From the IMG/VR virus record IMGVR_UViG_3300020193_000013, positions 1 to 64,000 of that record: a stretch of DNA of 64,000 nt. One strand, written 5' to 3'. This DNA comes from a virus. Under the pieces are notes generated by a model that had not been told where the DNA came from, made no database searches, and worked only from the letters and a program-made list of their open reading frames with translations. Positions 1-7,816 of this stretch are shown piece by piece (positions within the stretch are counted from its first letter, which is position 1; every line of letters begins with the position of its first letter). A program made the translations under genes and the position numbers.

Positions 1-2
1 GA

Positions 3-335
3 GGTTCAAGCCTGTCTGCCCCAAAAGCTGGGTTAAACAAACGAATCATCTTGCTTAAAATTGAAAACGACCATGTTGTAGAACTTATTAACCCTGAAAT
101 TATTAAAAGTAACGAACCTGATGTTAACTATCAAGCTGTTGCAATTAAGTACCAAGACAGAAGTGGCTCAAAACAAACAGCCTTATTAACAGATGCAGAA
201 GCTGTCAGATTTAAATACGAACTTGGATATTTAAATGGTTTTTTAGAAGGGTCGTGCGAGCATGAATACGAAATTGTTCATGGACTTCAAGATTCTTACG
301 AACAATGTAGCAAATGCAGTATATCGAAGAAATAA
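3..335 (+). CDS. Hypothetical protein, 5' end beyond window
   Basis: The frame is open to the left edge of the window, so the true start may lie outside. The first start candidate inside is a TTG at 51 without a convincing ribosome binding site. From there the product is 94 residues and ends in a Cys/His cluster (C-x-H followed 16 residues later by C-x2-C) that could bind a metal. The next rightward gene begins 2 bp after its stop, so the two are probably cotranscribed. I do not recognise a family. That it is a real gene rests on the packing and coding-like composition. Confidence 0.65.
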   Translation, partial: GSSLSAPKAGLNKRIILLKIENDHVVELINPEIIKSNEPDVNYQAVAIKYQDRSGSKQTALLTDAEAVRFKYELGYLNGFLEGSCEHEYEIVHGLQDSYEQCSKCSISKK

Positions 336-337
336 AC

Positions 338-610
338 ATGTCCAATTCTTATTTAGAAATTAAAATTGTTCAAAGAGCTAACATGATAGCATCAAAAATG
401 ATTAGTGACGGTATACCTATTTCCATAGCACTGTATATTGCAAAGTACGCATCTTCCATCGAACTATCTGGAGACAAAAGAGATGTTCTTTTTAAACTAA
501 TAACTGAATGGGAAAAAGAAAAAAACGCAGACAAAAAAGATAAAATACTTTTTAATATAACTTCAATAGTAGAAAATCAAAGAAATAAAAATTTAAAAAC
601 CAATTTTTAA
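338..610 (+). CDS. Small hypothetical helical protein
   Basis: The start at 338 (MSNSYLEIK) is preferred over an upstream in-frame ATG at 314, because that one lies inside the previous gene, which ends at 335. The 90-residue product looks mostly helical, with a central hydrophobic stretch (residues about 20-40) and a very Lys/Asn/Asp-rich C-terminal half. It has no recognisable motif. It is the last rightward gene before a short gap and an oppositely oriented gene, so it probably closes an operon that enters from the left edge. Confidence 0.65.
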   Translation: MSNSYLEIKIVQRANMIASKMISDGIPISIALYIAKYASSIELSGDKRDVLFKLITEWEKEKNADKKDKILFNITSIVENQRNKNLKTNF

Positions 611-671
611 TTAACAAAAAACACAACAACAAAACACCAAGTTAAAACAATCGCTATTAAAACTTCAACCA

Positions 672-974
672 TTAAAACGTCCATCGTACACCAGCTATAA
701 AATTATTAGGCCTTACTCTAAAAGAAAAAGTGTCGTAATTGAAAACTAGTTCCTGTTTGTAAGCTATTGTGACCAGATAAAAAACTGTAGCTGTGTAGTC
801 ATTTCTAAACGATTTAATAAGCTCCGTATTCTCTAACTTGCTTTTAAAAGTTTGAACTTTACTGTCTATCATTTGGTTTGTTTCTATGGTTGCTTGTTTT
901 AAGGTTATAGAACAAGCATTTGCATGAGTATAAAGAGCTATTCCGCAAATGGTAGATATTAATTGATGCAACAT
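672..974 (-). CDS. Small exported protein candidate
   Basis: This isolated leftward gene lies among rightward ones. The start at 974 (MLHQLIST) is chosen because it gives a plausible signal peptide: a short polar start, a hydrophobic run and an A-N-A-C sequence near residue 20 that could be a signal-peptidase site or weak lipobox. A longer in-frame start exists at 1010. No strong ribosome binding site is seen. The mature part is polar and ends in aromatic residues (G-V-R-W-T-F), loosely like outer-membrane strands. Family unknown. Export is inferred only from the N-terminus. Confidence 0.5.
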   Translation of the reverse strand: MLHQLISTICGIALYTHANACSITLKQATIETNQMIDSKVQTFKSKLENTELIKSFRNDYTATVFYLVTIAYKQELVFNYDTFSFRVRPNNFIAGVRWTF

Positions 975-1026
975 GTTTATTATTTTACAGGTAGCTAACA
1001 TATATTGCAAATATTTTTAAAAAGTA

Positions 1027-1056
1027 TTGTTTTGTAAAAAAATATGGTACTATCTA
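1027..1056 (+). promoter_or_regulatory. Weak sigma70-like promoter before primase operon
   Basis: TTGTTT (1027-1032), an 18-bp spacer and TATCTA (1051-1056) precede the strong AGGAGG ribosome binding site of the small gene at 1079. The match to consensus is moderate, but the position is right: just after an opposite-strand gene and before the replication operon. Confidence 0.3.
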
Positions 1057-1078
1057 TTTGACCAGTACAGGAGGCAAT

Positions 1079-1192
1079 ATGGTACTTTTTTTACTAATTA
1101 CGCTTTTATGCATTGCTAATTTGGCTGGCTTTGCAATTTTGGGTTATATGTCATTTTATACAATTAAATTATTGTATTTATTGTTAAAATAG
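1079..1192 (+). CDS. 37-residue membrane peptide coupled to primase
   Basis: The ATG at 1079 follows a near-perfect AGGAGG ribosome binding site. The frame encodes 37 residues, almost entirely hydrophobic (one transmembrane segment, with Lys only near the C-terminus), and stops at TAG 1190-1192. The primase ATG starts 1 bp later at 1194 and has no good site of its own, so this peptide may act as a translational-coupling leader as well as, or instead of, working in the membrane. Function unknown. The strong initiation site is the main evidence that it is real. Confidence 0.6.
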   Translation: MVLFLLITLLCIANLAGFAILGYMSFYTIKLLYLLLK

Positions 1193-1193
1193 T

Positions 1194-2186
1194 ATGAACA
1201 GGCTTACTCCCGAAAGAATTAAACAAGTAATATCCGAGCAAGGTCTTGATTTTAAAGAAAAATCTAGAACTATTTATACAACATGTCCAGACTGTAATCA
1301 GTCTGACAAGTTTTCTATATTGAAAACTAATGGATACGCCATATGTTATAGAGGTTCATGCGAATTTAAAGGACCCAGGCCGTTTTATCAATGGCTCATG
1401 AGGACGGCCAAAATAAGCGCCAACGCTGCGATGGACATGCTTTATAATGATAATGAAGAGGAATATGGAGAAGAAGTACAGCTTAAATTAGAATTAAATG
1501 ACCAAATACCTAATAATACAAAGAATGAAGAAAATATATACCCTGTAGAATGGCCCTTAGCTTTTACAGAAACCCTTGATAGTAATGCATCTGCTCCAGG
1601 AGTTCTTTATTTAGAATCCAGAGGTATTCCTAAATCAATAGCAAAAAAATATAGAATTTGGTTTAACTATATAAACGAACGTATTATTTTCCCTATTTAT
1701 AGGGGGGACGTATGCATAGGATGGCAAGCCCGTACTATAAACAGTAACGTGCGGCCCAAAATGTTAAACAATACAGGGTTTCAAAGGGCGTCTTCCATAA
1801 TGTTTATTGATAACGTTAAAGAAGATGATTTTATAATTGTTGCTGAAGGTCCGATAGATGCGATTAAATTTGATTTATGTGGAAATTCCGTAGCTACTAT
1901 GGGTAAAATTATAAGCGAAAAGCAAATTGAGCTTATAATGGAAAGAAGGCCTAAAAAGGTCTATCTTGCATTAGATGATGACGCAGCTCCAGAAATGCGA
2001 AAGCTTCAATCTAAACTACAGGTACCAGTTTACAAAATTGACGTCCCTCAATCGGCCAAAGAAAGATGTACGTCGCAAAACAAAAAGGCTGACTTTGGTG
2101 AATGCTCATTTGAGGAATGTTTGGAAGCTTTTAAAAACGCAAGACAATTAAATCATTTAAGCACTGTGCTGTACTTGAAAGACTGA
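1194..2186 (+). CDS. DNA primase, zinc-ribbon plus TOPRIM
   Basis: A 330-residue primase that makes RNA primers for the phage replisome. An N-terminal zinc ribbon is formed by C31, C34, C51 and C56 (C-x2-C and C-x4-C). After an acidic linker, a TOPRIM core carries a VAEGPIDAIKF motif with the catalytic Glu near residue 218 and a DDDA motif near 262, the two metal-binding signatures of the fold. This is the primase-half architecture of T7 gp4-like proteins without a fused helicase. The helicase is a separate gene at 3184, with two small genes between. The tail past residue 300 has no clear domain. Confident family call. Confidence 0.9.
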   Translation: MNRLTPERIKQVISEQGLDFKEKSRTIYTTCPDCNQSDKFSILKTNGYAICYRGSCEFKGPRPFYQWLMRTAKISANAAMDMLYNDNEEEYGEEVQLKLELNDQIPNNTKNEENIYPVEWPLAFTETLDSNASAPGVLYLESRGIPKSIAKKYRIWFNYINERIIFPIYRGDVCIGWQARTINSNVRPKMLNNTGFQRASSIMFIDNVKEDDFIIVAEGPIDAIKFDLCGNSVATMGKIISEKQIELIMERRPKKVYLALDDDAAPEMRKLQSKLQVPVYKIDVPQSAKERCTSQNKKADFGECSFEECLEAFKNARQLNHLSTVLYLKD

Positions 2187-2187
2187 A

Positions 2188-2895
2188 ATGAAAAACATCA
2201 AGAAAAGAAATTCTATTAAAAACAATTTTGAAAACGTATACTTACGAAGTAATATACTACAAAAATATCTTAAAAAAACTGATCCATCTTTGTTTAAAGA
2301 TCAAAATTTCAACAAAATCGTATCTTATTTAACCAAAAAGCATTTTCTTAGGTCAAAACGGCTGTTTACCATGAACGGTTTTGAAATAGAAGATATTAAC
2401 AGCATTATTAAGGTTTATGCCATTGTATATTGGTCACACTGCAAAATTAAGACTAGAACTAAAAAAGACTATTTAATAATGATTAGATACGTAAATCAAC
2501 GTATGATTAATTTTACTAAATGGGTAGCCAAGAAATTTAATGTTAGCGATGTTTCTGTTGTAAGCATTGACCCAGCTTCGCAAATTTTAAAAAAAGAGTT
2601 TGCACAGGACTTTGAATCAAGCTCTGTAGACCTAGAAGACATTAAAAACGATAATTTTATAAAAAAACGTAATAAAAACAAAACTTTAATACCTAGAATG
2701 CTTAAAAATAAATTTTACGAAAATCCTTTAAAATATGAGAAAGATTTGTGTTATTATGCTACTACTAAATATGTATCTAGTGATGTACGTAAAAAAGCTA
2801 GAAACATATGCAAAAAATATAATATTAACTATGCGGAATGGTTAAAAAACGAATCAAAAAAAATGGATTTTGATTTTTCTAATTTTACTTATTAG
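2188..2895 (+). CDS. Divergent sigma-factor-like protein (region 2)
   Basis: A basic 235-residue protein starting 1 bp after the primase stop. Residues about 45-110 have the pattern of sigma70 region 2: a helix rich in K/R and aromatics, then F-x-I-E-D-I-x-S-I-I in the place of the usual D-x-E-D-L-x-Q-E-G-xx-G-L, then W, then a Y-xx-x-I-R-Y-V-x-Q-x-M helix resembling the -10-recognition segment. A C-terminal basic segment (residues 180-225) could be a degraded region 4. If so, it would redirect RNA polymerase to phage promoters. It could equally be an unrelated DNA-binding helical protein. Ends in TAG overlapping the next gene's ribosome binding site. Confidence 0.4.
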   Translation: MKNIKKRNSIKNNFENVYLRSNILQKYLKKTDPSLFKDQNFNKIVSYLTKKHFLRSKRLFTMNGFEIEDINSIIKVYAIVYWSHCKIKTRTKKDYLIMIRYVNQRMINFTKWVAKKFNVSDVSVVSIDPASQILKKEFAQDFESSSVDLEDIKNDNFIKKRNKNKTLIPRMLKNKFYENPLKYEKDLCYYATTKYVSSDVRKKARNICKKYNINYAEWLKNESKKMDFDFSNFTY

Positions 2896-2903
2896 GAGGA
2901 ATT

Positions 2904-3122
2904 ATGGGGTTTGATTGGGTTAAAATGCAAAGCACTTATGAATACGTTGACCATTGTGTGTGCGGAGGTTATTACGAACTTATAAAAGATGAACCAGTTA
3001 TATCTACATTTCCACCAAAATACCCCGTTAAATGCAGAATTTGTAACAAAAAAACTTATTCCATGTTAAAATCAGATGCTGAATCAAAAAAGAACGATGC
3101 GGGTGTTTCAAATAAAGAGTAA
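2904..3122 (+). CDS. Small zinc-ribbon protein
   Basis: The start is fixed by AGGAGG 5 bp upstream, overlapping the stop of the preceding gene. The 72-residue product has paired cysteines (C-V-C-G-G near residue 19 and C-R-I-C near 46), spaced as in a zinc ribbon, and a charged C-terminal tail. Phages carry many such one-domain ribbons; a nucleic-acid or protein-docking role is possible but not shown. It sits between the sigma-like gene and the helicase. Confidence 0.75.
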   Translation: MGFDWVKMQSTYEYVDHCVCGGYYELIKDEPVISTFPPKYPVKCRICNKKTYSMLKSDAESKKNDAGVSNKE

Positions 3123-3183
3123 ATATTATGGCTAATGTTTATGTAAATGCTAAATTTGAATATCAAATTATTGAAAGAAGTGC

Positions 3184-4851
3184 ATGGAAGAAGTAGTTTT
3201 AAAGTTTTCAGAAATCTGGCAGGACGCTATTATTGGGTATTGTCTTAAAGAATACTCGTTTTTCTTAAACTGTAGGACATATATCAATTCTCGATGGTTT
3301 CAACATCCAGATACTCAGGCATCGGCTAAAGTACTGTATGATCTGTATGATAGGCTTGAAGTTAAAAGGCTTATTAAACCAGAGGAGCTGAAACAGCAGT
3401 TTGTTAGGCTCCATCCAGATGTCAGGACTCAGCAGAAGTATTTTTTTCATATTGATAAATGTTTAGCAGCTACAAATCAGGTTGGTCTAGACTTAATGTG
3501 CCTAGATTTAACCACCTGGATTAAGATTATTAAGTTAAAGAATTTGTTACTTACTGGAGAATCTTTATTTAATAAACATGATTATCAAGCAGCTTCGGAT
3601 ATTCTTCAGAAAAACCTTAGAGAGCTTAATAATACATCTTTTAATCCAGATGATACCATCAGCTTCTTAGACCCTATATCATTTTTTGAAAAGCGTGTAG
3701 ATAGGCTTAAAGATTGCGTCACAATAGGTCACCCACTGTTTGACGACCTACTAATCCCAGGCTCTTCTAAAATACCCAAGAATGCATCTATTAATGATGC
3801 CAATGACATTGTTCAGCTTACTTCGGGTGGATTATCTAAAGGTGATTGCACCGTTCTTATTGGGGCATCTAACTCAGGTAAAACGAGTGCCGTTTTAAGT
3901 ATTATTAGTGCCAATATCAAAATGGGTAAAAGGGTGTTATTGATTACCCATGAGCAAAAGGCCGATGATATTAAGACTAGATTCTTCGAGAACTTCTGCG
4001 CTGTTAGCGGTATAGACCTTTCTAGGGTTTCTCATGATGTTGAACTTCAAAAGAAACTAGAAGTAGCTTCACATCAATTTAACGAGTTTTTAACGTATAT
4101 CCCGCACACAAAACCTAGTGAGATGTATGTGGAAAACGTAATAGCTATTATTGAAAAACGCCAAGAAAAGCTTATTTCTCAGATTGGTACGGGGTACGAC
4201 CTATTAGTAGTTGACTACCCAGCTAAATTGCGCTCGAGACACTTTTCAAATAAACCATCCTCAGTATGGGAAGAGCGTAGTTTTGTTTACGACCAATTCT
4301 ATACCACTACTAAGCATTATAATTTCCACGGCCTATTTCCAGTACAAGCTAATAGGGAAGGGGCTAAAATCAATCGTGGAGATTTAGATAGAATGTTAGA
4401 GATGGAAGACGTGGCAGAAGCATATAACATTGTCCAAGGTGCTGATAACGTTATTACAATTAATAGATCGGTTGATAATAAAGAAAGTAAAATCATTAAG
4501 TTCTACATATCAAAAAGCAGGCTTTCTCAAACTGGTAACTCTTTTGTATCTGAAACTAAACTTGAACAATGTAGAACTCATGGCTTAGGTTTAAAATGTG
4601 GTTCAGTATATACCAAATCTTCTAAAGAAGCCGATGCCTATGCCGCAGCTAATAAGATTTCAGATGTGGAATCTTTGCAGAAGTTTTCTCCTGTGGACGT
4701 GATGAAATACAGGAAAAATAATGTTGTTCAAACAGAAGAACAGCCTGTAGCAAGTCCAGAATCCCTTAAAGGGTTGGTTCAGGAAATGAAAGATGCTAAT
4801 TACCCAGATTTTAGAATGGATGATGGCGAAGACTTATTACATAATGACTGA
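3184..4851 (+). CDS. Replicative DNA helicase, DnaB/RecA-type
   Basis: A 555-residue superfamily-4 helicase expected to unwind DNA ahead of the phage polymerase. Residues 1-130 are helical like the DnaB N-terminal (primase-contact) domain. The RecA core starts near 215 with G-G-L-S-K-G-D, then Walker A GASNSGKT (about 227-234), a conserved THEQ segment (about 258) and Walker B LLVVDYP (about 340). An R-x-G-x-K region near 395 fits sensor or arginine-finger elements. The C-terminal 80 residues are acidic and probably disordered. A short unassigned frame begins at 3129 upstream. Partner of the primase at 1194. Confidence 0.9.
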   Translation: MEEVVLKFSEIWQDAIIGYCLKEYSFFLNCRTYINSRWFQHPDTQASAKVLYDLYDRLEVKRLIKPEELKQQFVRLHPDVRTQQKYFFHIDKCLAATNQVGLDLMCLDLTTWIKIIKLKNLLLTGESLFNKHDYQAASDILQKNLRELNNTSFNPDDTISFLDPISFFEKRVDRLKDCVTIGHPLFDDLLIPGSSKIPKNASINDANDIVQLTSGGLSKGDCTVLIGASNSGKTSAVLSIISANIKMGKRVLLITHEQKADDIKTRFFENFCAVSGIDLSRVSHDVELQKKLEVASHQFNEFLTYIPHTKPSEMYVENVIAIIEKRQEKLISQIGTGYDLLVVDYPAKLRSRHFSNKPSSVWEERSFVYDQFYTTTKHYNFHGLFPVQANREGAKINRGDLDRMLEMEDVAEAYNIVQGADNVITINRSVDNKESKIIKFYISKSRLSQTGNSFVSETKLEQCRTHGLGLKCGSVYTKSSKEADAYAAANKISDVESLQKFSPVDVMKYRKNNVVQTEEQPVASPESLKGLVQEMKDANYPDFRMDDGEDLLHND

Positions 4852-4863
4852 TAGAGAAAAAAA

Positions 4864-4968
4864 ATGAAACGAATCGAAATAGTGTATCAACCTGCAGGAT
4901 ACTTGTCTACAATGAATAAAAAAGGTTTTAATGGCGCAATACTTAAAATACATAATACTAATAAATAG
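4864..4968 (+). CDS. 34-residue peptide
   Basis: An ATG at 4864, preceded by a purine-rich AGAGAAAA stretch, opens a 34-residue basic frame (MKRIEIVYQPAG) ending at TAG 4966-4968. It fills the gap between helicase and next gene with normal phage spacing on both sides. No family recognised; real or not is uncertain because the ribosome binding site is weak. Confidence 0.4.
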   Translation: MKRIEIVYQPAGYLSTMNKKGFNGAILKIHNTNK

Positions 4969-4977
4969 GATGTAAAC

Positions 4978-5196
4978 ATGAAAGTTAAATTAAAAGACTT
5001 AGAGCTTGTATTAGAACATATCAAAACGAACACCACCAGTGAATCAATCGATATTGATTGGTCACCAGATCATGCGGGGGTAAACTTTAGTTTCACTGAT
5101 AAACTTAAAAACGTATCTACTGTAAAAGCTTTTGATGCTAATGTAAATGCTACCCCCGAAGTTAGCTCAACTAGAAAACTATATAAAAACAGCTGA
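4978..5196 (+). CDS. Small hypothetical protein
   Basis: A 72-residue product with AGGA 8 bp before the ATG. The N-terminal half looks like helix followed by beta strands (IDIDWSPDHAGVNFSF); the C-terminal half is polar. It has no recognised motif or membrane segment. It is the last clear gene of the primase-helicase group before a 314-bp gap. Confidence 0.65.
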   Translation: MKVKLKDLELVLEHIKTNTTSESIDIDWSPDHAGVNFSFTDKLKNVSTVKAFDANVNATPEVSSTRKLYKNS

Positions 5197-5510
5197 TGAG
5201 TAAAAACCTAAAAAACAAGGTTACAAGTTTATAATTTTAAAAAGGAAGAGGGTATAAAAGACATAGGCGGCATCCATATAAATACGCAAAAGGCATGGCT
5301 GCTCCATTCAGGAAGCAAGGCGAATTTTAAAATCAACCAGAACCAAAACAAAACCAAAGGGTGGATGGTTTTTACCTTTGTAAAATAAACTATAAGAATA
5401 AATAATTGTTAAAAAAACAATAAAAATCAAAAAGTTAAGTTAAAAAATAATTAATATGTACAATAACTATTGATTATGCAATAATTATACCAGACTGTAT
5501 AGGTGAAATT
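5197..5510 (+). other. Gap with start-less open frames
   Basis: I see no conventional gene here. A 12-codon frame opens at 5198 and stops. Downstream in the same frame, a basic stretch (GYKRHRRHPYKYAKGMAAPF) runs to a stop near 5329, and an overlapping frame of about 55 codons runs to a stop near 5388, both without a usable start. A weak A/T hairpin (AAAACC/GGTTTT) lies near 5335-5360. From about 5390 the DNA is very AT-rich and probably holds the promoter for the gene at 5511. A decayed small gene is possible. Confidence 0.35.
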
Positions 5511-5729
5511 ATGACTTTACCAAATGAAAGAACAAACGCTGTTCTAAACACTAAGATGCTTTTATTGGACCTCATGGACCCCAAGAAGACTCCAAGGGTT
5601 CCTATGGCCATTAGAAAACGAGCTAGGTCACTTTTAAAGCATTATCCAAACACTTTCGACTTTTATATGCTATTTAAAGGCGATAAGCAGGTTTTTGGTG
5701 AAACTGACGAAACCGCCGATTTAGATTAA
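5511..5729 (+). CDS. BPSL0761-like family protein
   Basis: This 72-residue protein matches the short BPSL0761-type family found in bacteria and phages: it opens with M-T-L-P-N-E-R-T-x-A-V-L, then L-L-x-L, P-R-V-P, a basic R-x-R-A-R-S-L-L-K-H-Y-P segment, and ends with V-F-G plus acidic residues. The family function is not established. AGGTGA precedes the ATG at a good distance. It begins a new rightward group after the 5.2-5.5 kb gap. Confidence 0.7.
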   Translation: MTLPNERTNAVLNTKMLLLDLMDPKKTPRVPMAIRKRARSLLKHYPNTFDFYMLFKGDKQVFGETDETADLD

Positions 5730-5732
5730 TTT

Positions 5733-5957
5733 ATGGATAAGCTAATTATACAAATTGGAGAATTAATTCAAGACATAGAGTTAGCTAGAACTTTCGTTCA
5801 TGGCCTTAAAAGCGATATAGTCTCTATTAGCTACAATAATGCAATATCTAATTACAAAAAATTAAACGCCCTAATGACAGATACAAACAAAAAACTAATA
5901 AAGTTGAAACCAATGATGTCAGAGCTGGAGAAGATAGTTAATGGGATACAAGAATAG
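5733..5957 (+). CDS. Small coiled-coil protein
   Basis: A 74-residue product, nearly all helical with heptad-like spacing of I/L residues from about residue 4 to the end, consistent with a short coiled coil. It begins 3 bp after the BPSL0761-like gene and overlaps the CYTH gene by 17 bp, which implies translational coupling. Function unknown. Confidence 0.65.
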   Translation: MDKLIIQIGELIQDIELARTFVHGLKSDIVSISYNNAISNYKKLNALMTDTNKKLIKLKPMMSELEKIVNGIQE

Positions 5958-6501
5958 AGAAATAGAAATAAAGCTTTTAGTTAAAGGGTGTAACAGTTTA
6001 AAAAAGATTGACAACTTTTGCAGAGAGCTTTTTAAACCTATCCATACTATTACAGACGAAAGAACCGATTATTACTGGCCAGCTATAGCGGTTGATTTTG
6101 TGCGCGTTAGGCAAATGGAGAAAAGTAAAAAAGGTAAAGGTCAGATGACTGTTAAAAAGTGCGACAAAGGCAGCAACCTAGACCGCCTTGAAATTGACTT
6201 AGACGTTATTGATGTTGACCAAGCAATTAAACTTAAGAGTGCTGAATACGGTAAGCCGCCGAAAAAACTAAAGAAACGATATACTGTATTATTTTTAGAC
6301 AATTTTGATACAAATGTTAGCATATATCAAGTAGTTGACGACAAGAAAGTGTTTGTTGAGGTCGAGTCAAGAAGTCTTAAAAAAGTTAATAAAATCGTAA
6401 ACATACTTAAAAAATCGCTGCCATTTCCACTTGAAATTATTAAAAAGTCGCTGTATGATATATTCATACTCAGGAAGGGTCTTAAAAATGGGAAACATTA
6501 A
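5941..6501 (+). CDS. CYTH-domain triphosphate tunnel enzyme
   Basis: A 186-residue CYTH (CyaB-thiamine triphosphatase, TTM) protein. It shows the defining N-terminal E7-x-E9-x-K11 motif (REIEIKLLV), an F-V-R-V-R-Q strand with two inward arginines, T-V-K-K and R-L-E-I-D-L-D strands, and a late V-F-V-E-V-E-S-R-S strand: the alternating charged residues that line the tunnel and bind metal and triphosphate. Family members hydrolyse thiamine or inorganic triphosphate or make cAMP; which applies here cannot be read from the sequence. Its 3' end overlaps the protease gene by 14 bp. Confidence 0.8.
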   Translation: MGYKNREIEIKLLVKGCNSLKKIDNFCRELFKPIHTITDERTDYYWPAIAVDFVRVRQMEKSKKGKGQMTVKKCDKGSNLDRLEIDLDVIDVDQAIKLKSAEYGKPPKKLKKRYTVLFLDNFDTNVSIYQVVDDKKVFVEVESRSLKKVNKIVNILKKSLPFPLEIIKKSLYDIFILRKGLKNGKH

Positions 6502-7222
6502 GCTAGTATTACTTTTAAGTCTAATTCTGGCAAACCTGTCGTTTGCTTTTGATTCTAGCCAGGCAACAGAAATATTATACCTGTCAAAATTTACGGACAA
6601 AAGAAAACCAGTTGTGGTTTTAGATACAGGAGTAGATTTTAAAGACAGCAAAATTACTCCGTACCTGTGTGTTAATGGTCACAGGGACTATACCGAGGAG
6701 GGGTTATATGACTATAATGGTCATGGCACCAATGTTGCATGGCAGATCATTAAAAGGTTTAATAAGAAAAAATATTGCATCTTGGCAGTTAAGTATTATT
6801 CCCGTGGTGGCATGTTTTTATCCAGTAACTTAAAAAACGAACTAAAAGGTCTTGATTATGCTTTAGAACTAAAAGCCGCGCTGATAAATTTTAGTGGTGG
6901 CGGCGAATCATATAGTAAAGACGAAGATTTTGCGATCACTAAGGCACTTAGATCTAACATTAAGGTAGCGGTGGCCGCAGGGAACAGTAATTCAAATTTA
7001 AATGAAAAATGTAATTTCTTCCCAGCATGCCTTAAACCTAACAAAAATTTACATGTAGTCGGTAGCGTAGACAAAGGAGGCAAGAAAATGCAGCATTCAA
7101 ATTACGGCTCAGCCGTAACAAATTGGGCTTTAGGCGACAGCGTTGAAGATCAAAACGGTAAGCCGCTTACTGGTACTTCCCAGGCTACGGCTGTTTTTAG
7201 CGGTCTATTACTAAAGGACTAA
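6488..7222 (+). CDS. Secreted subtilisin-like serine protease (S8)
   Basis: The start at 6488 is chosen over 6431 because AGGAAGGG lies just upstream and it gives a classic signal peptide (MGNIKLVLLLSLILANLSFA). The 244-residue product carries the subtilase triad in order: Asp46 in V-L-D-T-G, His79 in G-H-G-T and Ser231 in G-T-S-Q-A, plus the oxyanion Asn166 in A-A-G-N. It is much shorter than typical S8 enzymes and has no obvious propeptide. An exported protease is unusual in a phage replication-side operon. It could act on the host envelope during lysis or after release; that role is inference. Confidence 0.85.
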   Translation: MGNIKLVLLLSLILANLSFAFDSSQATEILYLSKFTDKRKPVVVLDTGVDFKDSKITPYLCVNGHRDYTEEGLYDYNGHGTNVAWQIIKRFNKKKYCILAVKYYSRGGMFLSSNLKNELKGLDYALELKAALINFSGGGESYSKDEDFAITKALRSNIKVAVAAGNSNSNLNEKCNFFPACLKPNKNLHVVGSVDKGGKKMQHSNYGSAVTNWALGDSVEDQNGKPLTGTSQATAVFSGLLLKD

Positions 7223-7224
7223 AT

Positions 7225-7434
7225 ATGATTATTACTATTACATTAAAAGATATAGCTTTACTATTGACGTTGCAGGTTATCATAGCGTTTACAACAGCCA
7301 TGATTGTTCAATTTATTAATTACGATCCATATAGGCCATTTGGTTTAATTGGCTATAATGAAGACAGAAACAATCCAGGTTTTTTTAAAAAAATAAAGTT
7401 TTTTATAGGGCACGTTTTAGGAAAGAACTATTAA
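7225..7434 (+). CDS. Small membrane protein
   Basis: A 69-residue protein with one strong N-terminal transmembrane segment (residues about 5-30, IALLLTLQVIIAFTTAMIV) and a short polar and basic C-terminal part. It starts 2 bp after the protease stop, so it is cotranscribed and possibly coupled. No family recognised. A holin-like role cannot be excluded, but only one membrane span is clear. Confidence 0.65.
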   Translation: MIITITLKDIALLLTLQVIIAFTTAMIVQFINYDPYRPFGLIGYNEDRNNPGFFKKIKFFIGHVLGKNY

Positions 7435-7435
7435 T

Positions 7436-7705
7436 ATGAAATGTCCAAGCTGCTCATCATTGATGAAAACTGATGCTTTGTTTACCAGTGTTAAATATGA
7501 ATGCGGGAGTTTGTATTGTGGCCTAAAAGAAAGTGATGGTTGGTTTTTTTGGCCAGAATTTAAAGAGAGGTATCATACAATAAATAAAAGCGTTTTAGTT
7601 GAATACATAAATAAAAGTAACAGCTCTGGTAGATTAAGGCTGGACAACTTTAACCATTTTGAATACGACAAAACTCTAAAGTTTAGATTTATTGAGGAGG
7701 ATTAG
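7436..7705 (+). CDS. Zinc-ribbon protein, paralogue of 47324 gene
   Basis: An 89-residue protein beginning M-K-C-P-S-C-S, with a second cysteine group (C-G-S-L-Y-C) near residues 28-33 that completes a ribbon. The pattern M-x-C-P-x-C...A-L-F-T...Y-x-C...D-G-W-F is shared with the product of the gene at 47324, so the two are diverged copies 40 kb apart. The C-terminal half holds further beta-like segments. It ends at TAG, directly adjacent to the next ATG. Function unknown. Confidence 0.7.
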   Translation: MKCPSCSSLMKTDALFTSVKYECGSLYCGLKESDGWFFWPEFKERYHTINKSVLVEYINKSNSSGRLRLDNFNHFEYDKTLKFRFIEED

Positions 7706-7816
7706 ATGTCCAATAAAGATTTAATTAAAAAGATTGAAACACGTTTATTAGATACTGCACAGTATTGTAGGTCAGCAACGGAAAATAGGTCAGAAGACGC
7801 GCCTAAAGGTCCTTAG
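7706..7816 (+). CDS. Small protein truncated by in-frame amber codon
   Basis: The ATG at 7706 follows a strong GAGGAGGA site. The frame gives 36 residues (MSNKDLIKKIETRLL) and stops at TAG 7814-7816. The same frame then stays open for 24 more sense codons to TAA at 7889-7891, with natural-looking sequence (SVPGSIGLRSLRG) and normal spacing to the next gene. Either a nonsense mutation has shortened a 61-residue protein, or the amber is read through. TAG ends other genes here, so general amber recoding is unlikely. Confidence 0.6.
   Translation: MSNKDLIKKIETRLLDTAQYCRSATENRSEDAPKGP

Noticed and set aside
3129-3250. Short rightward frame before the helicase
   Set aside because: No convincing ribosome binding site, and it overlaps the helicase start; left unannotated.
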